A stretch of DNA of 38,892 bases, taken from positions 1-38,892 of the forward strand of contig CAIUOU010000004.1 in NCBI GenBank assembly GCA_903900845.1. The letters run 5' to 3'. How positions within the stretch are numbered: the stretch's first letter is position 1; every line of letters begins with the position of its first letter. Positions 31,953 to 38,870 of the stretch are shown in pieces. The DNA comes from an uncultured Opitutia bacterium. Its GTDB lineage: Bacteria > Verrucomicrobiota > Verrucomicrobiia > Opitutales > Opitutaceae. The position numbers and the translations under genes were made by a program. Below the pieces are notes generated by a model that was given only the letters and a program-made list of their open reading frames with translations, searched no databases and was not told where the DNA came from.

Positions 31953-33013
31953 GCGAGACGGGGATGGAGGAAGGCGCCGATGGCGCGGAGGACGGGCAAC
32001 GGGAGTCGGCGGAAAAGATGCGTCGGCCAGGTTCCGGCTCGGTCCGGGGCGGGGAGTGGGCGGCCGTTCCGCGGATCGAGGCGAGTGTAGGCGATGTCGT
32101 GCTCGACCGCTCCCCAGGAGAGTTTGTAGCGCCGCAGGCCCTCGGCGCCGACCGACGTGCGGCCGAGATGGAGTTCCACGCAGCCCTGCCGAGCGAGGTG
32201 CGCCGCGGAGTCCGCCATCAGCAGATGATTGGGCCGGAAAGCGTGGTGATCGGGATCCGAGGCGCCGTACTTGTACAACGCGCGTTGGCCGTGCCGCAGG
32301 AAGACCGCCCCGGCGAGATCCCGGCCGCTCCGGGTGGCGAGCGCCACGAAACCCAACCCCGGCGCGATCAGCGCGGGTGACATGGCGGCGAAGAAACCCC
32401 AGGGCGCTGGAGGTGATCCGTGGCGTCGGCGAGTCCGGCAATAGAGCGCGTGAAAGCGTCGGAGCGCGGATTCGTCGTGGGAGAATTCGACTGCGACACC
32501 GGAGCGCACGGCTTTCCGCACGGCGCGGCGGACCGAGGGTGCGGCGCCCGCGGGAACCGGTGAATCCCCTGGATCCAGACACAGCGCATGACCGTGAAAG
32601 CGGGTGGAAGCCGCCCCTTCGGAAAGGGCGCCGTCACCCCTTAGTTCCAAGCATCGCCAGCCTGAGTCGGCGGCATGGCGCGCCATCGCGGCCTGCAGGA
32701 AGTGGCGCGCGTCCGCGCCGCGGGATAAAATCGGGCAGAAGTCGGCGAACGGAAGGGAGACTCCGCGAACACCCCGCGGCCAGACTGGAAGCTCCGTGAC
32801 GGGGAGGGCGGCCTCGATCGTTCCGTCCGCGGTGCTGGCGATTAAAATCCGGGTGCGGAACCCGTAGGCGGCATGCAACGCGCGCGACCACGCGGGTGAG
32901 TGGAACACCGTGGCGCCCGGGAGGTCCGCCGACGCGGCCGCCGTCGCGGGGTCGCTCCGAGGGTCAATCGAACGGATCCGAAGAGCGGCGGACACGGACG
33001 CCGCCGCGTTCAC
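31949..33013 (-). CDS. FemAB-like GNAT protein, EPS/exosortase-cluster type
   Basis: 354 aa. It begins with a start region (SIDPRSDPATAAA) and ATVFHSPAWSRALHAAYGFR, the typical opening of FemAB-related proteins (PEP-CTERM system type). A second GNAT half has VRRAVRKAVRSGVAVEFSHD, RDLAGAVFLRHGQRALYKYG and FRPNHLLMADSAAHLARQGC. It ends with LHLGRTSVGAEGLRRYKLSW. Such proteins may transfer acyl or aminoacyl groups to amino sugars. The start is GTG at 33013, overlapping the aminotransferase stop as GTGA; no ATG nearby gives a better N-terminus. The next gene start overlaps it as ATGA. Family assignment is likely; biochemical role is unknown. Confidence 0.82.
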   Translation of the reverse strand: MNAAASVSAALRIRSIDPRSDPATAAASADLPGATVFHSPAWSRALHAAYGFRTRILIASTADGTIEAALPVTELPVWPRGVRGVSLPFADFCPILSRGADARHFLQAAMARHAADSGWRCLELRGDGALSEGAASTRFHGHALCLDPGDSPVPAGAAPSVRRAVRKAVRSGVAVEFSHDESALRRFHALYCRTRRRHGSPPAPWGFFAAMSPALIAPGLGFVALATRSGRDLAGAVFLRHGQRALYKYGASDPDHHAFRPNHLLMADSAAHLARQGCVELHLGRTSVGAEGLRRYKLSWGAVEHDIAYTRLDPRNGRPLPAPDRAGTWPTHLFRRLPLPVLRAIGAFLHPRLA

Positions 33014-34146
33014 GTGAGTTCCAGCCGGACTGGCCGGGCGAGCACGTCCCGGAGCTCGTGGGCGACGCGTTCCAACTGTGAAGCGGCAAGTTCGGGAAAC
33101 ATCGGAAGCGACAGCACCTCGCGTGCGCCCTGCTCCGCGTGGGGAAGCGAGCCCTCGCGGTAACAGAGTCCGCGGTACGCGGGCTGGAGATGAACCGGCA
33201 CGGGATAGTGGATCCCGCACATCACCCCGCGGCGCGCGAGCTCCGCGAGCACACGGTCGCGGTCCGCCACCCGCACCACGTACAGATGGAAAACGTGGGT
33301 TCGGCCCTCCGCCGTGGATGGTGCGACCACTTCCGGCGCGCCCGCGAGCAACTCGTCGTAGCGCCTCGCATGGAGCTGGCGGCGTTGATTGCCCTCGGAG
33401 AGGCCCTCGAGCTTCACGCTGAGGACGAGCGCCTGCAGGCCGTCCATCCGCGCGTTCCATCCGATACGGCGGTGGTGGTATTTACGCGTCTGGCCGTGCT
33501 CGCGCAGCGTGGCCACCGCTTCCGCCAGCTCGGGCTGGTCCGTCACCACCGCTCCCGCCTCGCCGATCGCGCCGAGGTTTTTGCCGGGATAGAAACTGAA
33601 GCACCCGGCGTCGCCCAGCGTCCCGGCGCGCCGCCCGTGATACTCGGCGCCGTGCGCCTGGCAGGCATCCTCGATCACCCGCAGGCCGTGGCGACGCGCG
33701 ATCGCAAGGATCGGATCCATGTCCGCCATCTGCCCGTACAGGTGCACGGGGATGATGGCGCGGGTCCGGGGTGTGATCGCGGCCTCCACGGCCTCGGGGT
33801 CGAGGGTGTGTGTGCGGGGATCGATGTCGGCGAAGACCGGCGTGGCCCCGCAGAACGTGATGGCCTCGGCCGTGGCCATGAACGTGGCCGGGGAGGTGAT
33901 GACCTCGTCGCCGGAGCCCACGCCGAGGGCCGCGAGGGCGAGCCAGATCGCTTCCGTGCCGCTGCCGACACCGACGGCGTGGCGCGCACCGCAGAAACGG
34001 GCGAACTCCGACTCGAAGCGCTCCACAAACGGGCCGCCGGCGAAGGCGCTGCTGTCGAGGGCCTCGTCGAGGGCGGCGCGCAGCCGCGGCCGCAGCGGCT
34101 CGTGGGCCGCGCGCAGATCAAGGAAGGGAACGGCAGGATGGTGCAT
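33010..34146 (-). CDS. wbpE: DegT/DnrJ/EryC1-type sugar aminotransferase (WbpE-like)
   Basis: 378 aa PLP enzyme of full family length. Seen in order: PFLDLRAAHEPLRPRLRAAL, GTEAIWLALAALGVGSGDEV, the pyridoxal region VIEDACQAHGAEYHG, and FSFYPGKNLGAIGEAGAVV with the Schiff-base Lys near residue 185. EHGQTRKYHHRRIGWNARMD is also conserved. In the WbpA-B-D-E route it would aminate the 3-keto-UDP-GlcNAcA made by the WbpB-like enzyme, using glutamate. The start ATG 34146 overlaps the acetyltransferase 3' end by 29 bp, and the stop overlaps the FemAB-like GTG start. A 4-amino-sugar aminotransferase would be the main alternative; the neighbours favour WbpE. Confidence 0.9.
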   Translation of the reverse strand: MHHPAVPFLDLRAAHEPLRPRLRAALDEALDSSAFAGGPFVERFESEFARFCGARHAVGVGSGTEAIWLALAALGVGSGDEVITSPATFMATAEAITFCGATPVFADIDPRTHTLDPEAVEAAITPRTRAIIPVHLYGQMADMDPILAIARRHGLRVIEDACQAHGAEYHGRRAGTLGDAGCFSFYPGKNLGAIGEAGAVVTDQPELAEAVATLREHGQTRKYHHRRIGWNARMDGLQALVLSVKLEGLSEGNQRRQLHARRYDELLAGAPEVVAPSTAEGRTHVFHLYVVRVADRDRVLAELARRGVMCGIHYPVPVHLQPAYRGLCYREGSLPHAEQGAREVLSLPMFPELAASQLERVAHELRDVLARPVRLELT

Positions 34147-34633
34147 GGGGATGGGAAGGGAGGACGCGGGCGGGGTTGCCGGCGACGGTCTCGCCGGGTG
34201 GAACGCTGCGGGTCACGACGCTACCGGCCCCGACGATCGCCCCTTCACCGATGGTGATGCCGCAGAGGATGGTGGCGCCCGAGCCGATCGACGCCCCGCG
34301 CTTCACCACAGTGGGCACGCAGGTCCAGTCCCCGGGGCCCTGGAGTTCACCGAGGCCATTGGTGGCCCGGGGGCGCGGATCGTTCGTGAAGTTCACACCA
34401 TGCCCGATGAAAACCTCATCCTCGAGCGTCACCCCGGCGCACACGAACGAGTGGCTGGAGATCTTGCAGCGGCGGCCCACGCGGGCGCCCCGCTGGATCT
34501 CGACGAAGGCGCCGATGCGGGTGTCGTCGCCGATCTCGCACCCGTAGAGGTTGACGGTGCCGTGGATGGCGACTCGGGCGCCGAGGCTGACGTCGGCGGC
34601 CACGGGATTCAGGAGGTCAGGATTCCGGTTCAT
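34118..34633 (-). CDS. wbpD: Left-handed beta-helix N-acetyltransferase (WbpD-like)
   Basis: 171 aa. Hexapeptide repeats run throughout (ADVSLGARVAIHGTVNLYGC, IGDDTRIGAFVEIQRGARVG, SIGSGATILCGITIGEGAIV) and the protein ends VVTRSVPPGETVAGNPARVL, the usual LbH acetyltransferase finish. Catalytic His is probably in SSHSFVCAGV or the FIGHGVNFTNDP block. It sits between wbpB- and wbpE-like genes, so acetylation of the 3-amino group with acetyl-CoA to give UDP-GlcNAc(3NAc)A is the inferred role. The ATG at 34633 starts within the 3' end of the oxidoreductase gene (17-bp overlap). The C-terminal tail (SHPHAPSCRSLP) reads into the aminotransferase start. Confidence 0.88.
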   Translation of the reverse strand: MNRNPDLLNPVAADVSLGARVAIHGTVNLYGCEIGDDTRIGAFVEIQRGARVGRRCKISSHSFVCAGVTLEDEVFIGHGVNFTNDPRPRATNGLGELQGPGDWTCVPTVVKRGASIGSGATILCGITIGEGAIVGAGSVVTRSVPPGETVAGNPARVLPSHPHAPSCRSLP

Positions 34634-35774
34634 GCGAAAGACGCGGCAAGGCGACGGTCGACGGCGCCGTGCGGGCCATGGATGTGTCGCCATTACGATG
34701 GGGTGGCGGGGCCTCGGTCCGGAGGGACGAGGAGGAAGTGGAAGACGAGGAGCACGGGGCGAGACGCACGGCGGCCCCGTGGTTTCGGAGGGACTCGGTC
34801 GAAGCCTCGAGAATCCGGACCACGTCGAGACCTTGGGCGCCGGAAGTCAGGGGGGTCTGGTCCTCGCGGATGCATTCCAGGAAATGCGTGCACTGGTTCC
34901 GCAACGGTTCCTCGTGCTTGATGTACGGGCAGTAGGTGTCCCCGTAGTGGTAGGCGTAGTGGAACGCGGCGAACGTGTCGTAGAGCGGCGGGCGCTCGAT
35001 GCGGACGTCGTGGATGCGCAGTTTTTCGGGACCCGCGACGTCGTCATAGACGATCATGCGCGAACTGCCGACGATCGTCATCTCCCGCACCTTCCGCGGG
35101 TCGTGCCAGCTCGTGTGGATGATGGCGGAGCGTTCGCGGGAGAAGTGGAGGCTCATCCAGGTCACGTCCTCCACGCCCCGGGTCATGTGCGAACCCCCGC
35201 AGCAGTTCACCCGGTGGGGCATCTCCTGCATGATGTGGAGGATGATCGAGATGTCGTGGGGCGCGAGGTCCCACGCGACGTTGATATCGCGCTGGAACAG
35301 CCCGAGGTTGAGCCGCCGGGAGGCAATGTAGCGCAGCTCGCCGATATCGCGGTGGTCGACGATTTCGCGGATTTTCCGGATCGGCTCGGAGAAGAGAAAA
35401 GTGTGCCCGACCATGAGCACGAGCCCGAGGCGGCGGCTGATGGCGATGAGTTCCTCGCACTCCGCCACGGAGGCGGCCATCGGCTTCTCCAGCATGACGT
35501 GCTTGCCGGCGAGCAGGGCGCGCCGGGCCATCGGGAAGTGCAGCGGCACGGCGGTCGCGATGGCGATGGCGTGCAATTCGGGGTCCTCGACCAGGCGCGC
35601 GTAGTCGGTCTCGCGCTGGATCTCTGGATAGAGCTCGTGCAGGTGGGCGAGGCGCCCCTCGTTGACGTCGCACATCACCTTCATACGGCAGGCCGGGAGG
35701 GAGCGGAAGTTGCGGATGAGGTTGGGACCCCAGTAGCCGCAGCCGACGACGCCGACATTGATGCGGGATTTCAT
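34617..35774 (-). CDS. wbpB: Gfo/Idh/MocA-family oxidoreductase (WbpB-like)
   Basis: 385 aa. NAD-binding Rossmann start INVGVVGCGYWGPNLIRNF, then the family's catalytic EKP block GKHVMLEKPMAASVAECEEL, and the C-terminal alpha/beta domain with LAPHDISIILHIMQEMPHRV. In the Wbp pathway WbpB oxidises UDP-GlcNAcA at C3. The core ends near residue 340 (EASTESLRNHGAAVRL); a Ser/Pro/Arg-rich tail of about 45 residues follows (CSSSSTSSSSLRTEAP) that looks like readthrough sequence without a fold. The start ATG 35774 overlaps the sugar-phosphate transferase stop as ATGA. Other nucleotide-sugar or inositol oxidoreductases are possible, but the adjacent WbpD/E-like genes make WbpB most likely. Confidence 0.86.
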   Translation of the reverse strand: MKSRINVGVVGCGYWGPNLIRNFRSLPACRMKVMCDVNEGRLAHLHELYPEIQRETDYARLVEDPELHAIAIATAVPLHFPMARRALLAGKHVMLEKPMAASVAECEELIAISRRLGLVLMVGHTFLFSEPIRKIREIVDHRDIGELRYIASRRLNLGLFQRDINVAWDLAPHDISIILHIMQEMPHRVNCCGGSHMTRGVEDVTWMSLHFSRERSAIIHTSWHDPRKVREMTIVGSSRMIVYDDVAGPEKLRIHDVRIERPPLYDTFAAFHYAYHYGDTYCPYIKHEEPLRNQCTHFLECIREDQTPLTSGAQGLDVVRILEASTESLRNHGAAVRLAPCSSSSTSSSSLRTEAPPPHRNGDTSMARTAPSTVALPRLSHEPES

Positions 35775-36460
35775 GGTTGGGAGGCGGGGCGACGGGGCGG
35801 GGAGGAAAGGACGGGGGCCGGCCGGCGGAGGGCCGAGGCGATCTCGCGCAGAAGCGCGACCGGGGTGAGCGCGATGATCGCGAGATCGAGGGCGGGGGAA
35901 CGGCGGCGTGCGTAGCGGAGATCGAGCGCGAGCATGGTACGGAACGTCGTGCGGTTCTTGCCGCTCACCTGCCAGAGGCCGGTAAGGCCCGGGTGCACGG
36001 CCACGCGGGCACGCTGGGCCCGCGGATGCAGGCCGAGCTCGTAGTCGAGCGACGGGCGTGGACCGACGACACTCATGTCGCCGCGCAGGACGTTCACGAG
36101 CTGGGGCAATTCGTCGATTCCGGATGCGCGCAGGAGACGTCCGCCGGGGAAAACGCGGCCGTCGCGTTCCTGGTCGAGCTTGCGCAGCGGACCCCCGCCG
36201 GCGGCAAGGTTCGCGAGGTGCCGCCGGTGCGCGCTCTGGTCGGCGCCAGCGCGCATGGTGCGAAACTTGCACAGCGTGAAGGTCCGGCCGAGATGGCCCA
36301 CGCGGGTCTGGCGGAAAAGGAGCGGCCCGGGTGAAACCAACCCGTGGAGGAGCGCGACCACGAACGCCGCCACGGCGAGCACGGGCAGGGCGAGTGCGGC
36401 GAGGACGAGATCGATCGTCCTTTTCCAGGAGGGCAAACCTTCGACACGAAGCGGAGGCAT
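35771..36460 (-). CDS. Undecaprenyl-phosphate sugar-1-phosphate transferase (initiating PGT)
   Basis: 229 aa, the short monotopic form. One N-terminal membrane segment follows SWKRTIDLVLAALALPVLAV. The catalytic domain has SPGPLLFRQTRVGHLGRTFT, LCKFRTMRAGAD, GIDELPQLVNVLRGDMSVVG with PRPSLDYEL, and HPGLTGLWQVSGKNRTTF. All are signatures of the bacterial sugar transferase family (WcaJ/WbaP/PglC). It moves a sugar-1-phosphate from UDP-sugar onto undecaprenyl phosphate, beginning repeat-unit assembly. The start is ATG 36460, 85 bp downstream of the NusG-like stop. That gap holds no gene or obvious signal. Its N-terminal multi-TM domain, as in WbaP, is absent, which is normal for PglC-type proteins. 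The donor is not known. Confidence 0.94.
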   Translation of the reverse strand: MPPLRVEGLPSWKRTIDLVLAALALPVLAVAAFVVALLHGLVSPGPLLFRQTRVGHLGRTFTLCKFRTMRAGADQSAHRRHLANLAAGGGPLRKLDQERDGRVFPGGRLLRASGIDELPQLVNVLRGDMSVVGPRPSLDYELGLHPRAQRARVAVHPGLTGLWQVSGKNRTTFRTMLALDLRYARRRSPALDLAIIALTPVALLREIASALRRPAPVLSSPPRRPASQP

Positions 36461-36545
36461 GACAGCGGGGCGTCGTTTCTGGGCAAAGCTGCCGCACCTG
36501 GCGGCGACACCAGTTTTCCGGCGTGGGCGGCGGAGCCGCCCGGCT

Positions 36546-37169
36546 TCAGCCCGCTCGACGTAACACGGGCGCCGCCGCGGAGTGCAGCAGCCCGGAAGGA
36601 TAACGGCGGGTCGCCACCCCGAGGGGGGCGACCTGATGGGCGGGCAGGGTGACGTGCACCTCGCCGCCGAGCAGATCGAGGAGCACCCGCACGCGGTCCG
36701 AGCGGGGGTCGACCTGCACCATTCTACCTTCCAGAAAACGAAAACAGCCGGCGAGCACGCGCACCCAGGCCCCCTCGCGCAGGATGGGGGCGGCGGCGGC
36801 GCCGGCCTGGCCGGCGATCTCGCGGCGGAGTCCCTCGACCACCGCGTCGGGAACGGGTGGCGGCAGTGCGCCGAAGGCGACGATCCCGCGGACACCCGCG
36901 GTGCTAACCACGAGACGCGCCTGCCGCGCGTAGTCGAAGCGGACGAAGACGTAGCCGGGAAAGAGGGCCTCGAGCGTGTGCGTGACCCCGCCGAGGTGGT
37001 TGCCGTGGACGGAGCGGATGCGGGGCGCGAAGACCTCGACGCCCGCGCGCTCCACGAGGTGCGCGGCGGCGACGTGCTCGCGCTTCACCTGAGAGCGCAC
37101 GCAGAACCACCGGGATTCCGGGCCGGCGGGGGCTTCGGAGGGGGGCGGCGGGAGCAGGGTTGGTCGCAC
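36546..37169 (-). CDS. Specialised NusG paralogue (RfaH/UpxY-like), probable operon antiterminator
   Basis: 207 aa from GTG 37169. The NGN domain has SRWFCVRSQVKREHVAAAHL, ERAGVEVFAPRIRSV and the hallmark EALFPGYVFVRFDY. A KOW-type C-terminal domain follows with GAWVRVLAGCFRFLEGRMVQ and VRVLLDLLGGEVHVTLPA. Paralogues of this type in the first position of long polysaccharide operons bind RNA polymerase and reduce termination in that operon. It is followed after 85 bp by the initiating transferase and about 36 kb of co-oriented genes. TTG codons at 37205 and 37181 are alternative starts, and the first residues before SRWF are Pro-rich. The exact start is uncertain, the family is clear. Confidence 0.88.
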   Translation of the reverse strand: MRPTLLPPPPSEAPAGPESRWFCVRSQVKREHVAAAHLVERAGVEVFAPRIRSVHGNHLGGVTHTLEALFPGYVFVRFDYARQARLVVSTAGVRGIVAFGALPPPVPDAVVEGLRREIAGQAGAAAAPILREGAWVRVLAGCFRFLEGRMVQVDPRSDRVRVLLDLLGGEVHVTLPAHQVAPLGVATRRYPSGLLHSAAAPVLRRAG

Positions 37170-37178
37170 GGCGGGGGA

Positions 37179-37190
37179 CAATCGACCGCC
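37179..37190 (-). promoter_or_regulatory. ops-like sequence just upstream of the NusG-paralogue gene
   Basis: The minus strand reads GGCGGTCGATTG, 9 of the 10 fixed positions of the E. coli RfaH recruitment element GGCGGTAGNNTG. It lies 9 bases before the GTG at 37169, in the would-be leader of the EPS operon. A chance match in GC-rich DNA is quite possible, and if the TTG at 37205 is the true start it would be in coding sequence. Confidence 0.35.
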
Positions 37191-37205
37191 GCGGGCGACC
37201 CGCAA

Positions 37206-37303
37206 GCGCGGACCGCCGCGCGGGCTCGGAATCCGCGTTTCCCCTATGCGGGCGTGCGCCGGAGGCTATTCAGTACCCGAAAAACGGGTACGATTAGGCG
37301 CGC
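37206..37303. other. Intergenic leader region of the EPS cluster
   Basis: 98 bp between the TAT oxidoreductase stop and the furthest plausible start of the NusG-like gene. It must contain or lie near the promoter of the EPS cluster if that is separate from the upstream gene. I see no convincing -35/-10 pair; the palindrome at 37273-37291 is the only clear structure. Confidence 0.5.
37273..37291. promoter_or_regulatory. Perfect 7-bp palindrome, operator or hairpin
   Basis: GTACCCG-AAAAA-CGGGTAC is a perfect inverted repeat with a 5-base A (T on the minus strand) spacer. It has no T tract after it on either strand, so it is a poor intrinsic terminator and could instead be a transcription-factor operator for the EPS cluster. 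It is 13 bases past the stop codon of the oxidoreductase gene. Confidence 0.5.
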
Positions 37304-38665
37304 TCAGAAGGCGCGGGGTGCGGGGCGAAGGAACGGTTCCAGCTCGGGCGCATCGGGCAGGCGCATCGCCACGGCGTCCCAGCGCAGCTTCCGGCCGCGG
37401 GCCCGCAGGGCGACGTTGCCGAGCAGCACCATCTCGGTGAGCGGCGCGGCGTACTCGAAGGCGGAGCCGGGACGCGGCCCCCCCTTGCAGGCCGTGATCC
37501 ACTCCAGGAACGGATCGCCGCCCGGGACACGGGGAATGGCCTTGGGCGGGAAGGCGGTCGCGCGCATGCGCGCTTCGGGCAGCAGGCGCGGACTCGAGCA
37601 CTTTTCGCTTGGATCGTAGATGACGCCGGCGTCGCCCTGCAGGTAGTAGCCGTACCGTTCCTCGAACGCGCGGCCTTCCTCGAGTTCGCGCGGGCGAGGC
37701 GGGAGCTTGCCGCCGTCATACCAAGTAAGGCGCACGGCCGGCCGCGCGCCCCGGGCGGGGAACTCGTAGGTGATCACGGCCCAGTCCGGGAAGGTCTCGT
37801 CGTTGAAAGGCCCGCAGTCGGCCTGGACCGAGGAAGGTGCCCCGAGGTCGAGGGCGTAAAACGGAGCGTCCATTGTGTGGCAGCCGATGTCTCCCAGCGC
37901 ACCGCAGCCGAAGTCCCACCAGTTGCGCCAGCGGCGGGGCGCGTACTCCGCGCTGTAGGGACGCGCCGGGGCGGGACCGTTCCAGAGATTCCAGTCCAGG
38001 GTGCCCGGAGGCGTCTCGTCCAGCGCGGGACGTTCCTTGCGCGTCGATTTATAGGGACCGACCTCCATCTTCCGGGTCCACACGTGGACCTCGCGGACGG
38101 TGCCGATCAGCCCGGCCTGCACCCATTCGCGGGCGAGCCGCAGACCCTCGCCGGCGTGGCCCTGGTTGCCCATCTGCGTGATGACGTCATGGCGGCGCGC
38201 GGCGAGGAGCAGCTCGCGGGTCTCGCCGATCGTGCGCGCGAGCGGCTTCTGGATGAAAACATGCTTGCCCATCGAAATCGCCAGCATGCCGGCCGCGTGA
38301 TGCGTGTGGTCGGGTGTCGAGATGGTCACGGCGTCGATCTGGTCATCGAGCTCTCGCAGCATTTTCCGGAAATCCTGATACTTCGGCACCGCGGGGAACC
38401 GTCCGAAGACCTGGCGGGCCTGCACGGAGTCGACGTCGCAGAGTGCGACGATGTTCTCGGAGCTCACGCCGGCGACATCGGAGACGCCCTTTCCGCCGCA
38501 ACCGATGCAGGCGATGTTCAGCTTGCGACCGGCCTCGATGAGCTTTCCGCGGCAGACCGGAGCGTCGGCGGCTCCCGCGGACGGAGGAAGGAGGGCAAGT
38601 GTCGCGGCTCCGGCCCCGGCGGAAGCGAGGAACGAACGGCGATGAAGGGGGTAGGATTGGTTCAT
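37304..38665 (-). CDS. TAT-exported Gfo/Idh/MocA-family oxidoreductase
   Basis: 453 aa. The N-terminus is a twin-arginine signal (HRRSFLASAGAGAATLALLP), followed by LNIACIGCGGKGVSDVAGVS as the Rossmann motif and the conserved DAVTISTPDHTHHAAGMLAI and GKHVFIQKPLA blocks. The C-terminal domain has RRWRNWWDFGCGALGDIGCH, a signature of the large exported oxidoreductase group abundant in Planctomycetota and Verrucomicrobiota. These use NAD(P) and act on sugars; the periplasmic location is typical but the physiological substrate is unknown. The ATG at 38665 is chosen since an upstream extension only adds residues before the RR signal. It is probably not part of the EPS operon, given the intergenic palindrome. 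Confidence 0.9.
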   Translation of the reverse strand: MNQSYPLHRRSFLASAGAGAATLALLPPSAGAADAPVCRGKLIEAGRKLNIACIGCGGKGVSDVAGVSSENIVALCDVDSVQARQVFGRFPAVPKYQDFRKMLRELDDQIDAVTISTPDHTHHAAGMLAISMGKHVFIQKPLARTIGETRELLLAARRHDVITQMGNQGHAGEGLRLAREWVQAGLIGTVREVHVWTRKMEVGPYKSTRKERPALDETPPGTLDWNLWNGPAPARPYSAEYAPRRWRNWWDFGCGALGDIGCHTMDAPFYALDLGAPSSVQADCGPFNDETFPDWAVITYEFPARGARPAVRLTWYDGGKLPPRPRELEEGRAFEERYGYYLQGDAGVIYDPSEKCSSPRLLPEARMRATAFPPKAIPRVPGGDPFLEWITACKGGPRPGSAFEYAAPLTEMVLLGNVALRARGRKLRWDAVAMRLPDAPELEPFLRPAPRAF

Positions 38666-38690
38666 GAACGTTGGTTCCTTAGTTTGGTTA

Positions 38691-38720
38691 ACCACGAATA
38701 GACACGAAGGGACACGAATT
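38691..38720 (+). repeat. Dispersed repeat copy A, ACCACGAATAGACACGAA type
   Basis: A sequence beginning ACCACGAATAGACACGAA contains a tandem GACACGAA subunit with a 10-base period. A second copy lies 150 bp to the right. In my knowledge such ACCACGAATNGACACGAA elements recur in intergenic DNA of Verrucomicrobiota genomes; this cannot be confirmed from one window. Confidence 0.6.
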
Positions 38721-38840
38721 GAGGGGGAGGTTTAGGCAAATTCCAGAGGGGCCAGCGCGGTTCCTCCGCAACCGAAGCGACGTTCAGGAGGGCTAGCCTT
38801 GGGGTCGAGAGGCGCTCCCGAGTAGCTGCGCGAGGGGTCA

Positions 38841-38870
38841 ACCACGGCTGGACACGAATCGACACGGGTA
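38841..38870 (+). repeat. Dispersed repeat copy B, ACCACGGCTGGACACGAA type
   Basis: Aligns with copy A in the same orientation, with 22 of 30 positions identical, both preceded by GTYA. The GACACG subunit with a 10-base period is kept. Confidence 0.55.

Noticed and set aside
34551-35915. 454-codon plus-strand open frame opposite the wbpB-like gene
   Set aside because: Low-complexity Val/Asp/His/Arg-rich composition, no domain, and complete overlap with a clear oxidoreductase gene.
38662-38865. 67-codon minus-strand open frame at the right edge
   Set aside because: It is formed by the two repeat copies and intergenic DNA, has no domain, and overlaps the start of the TAT oxidoreductase gene.
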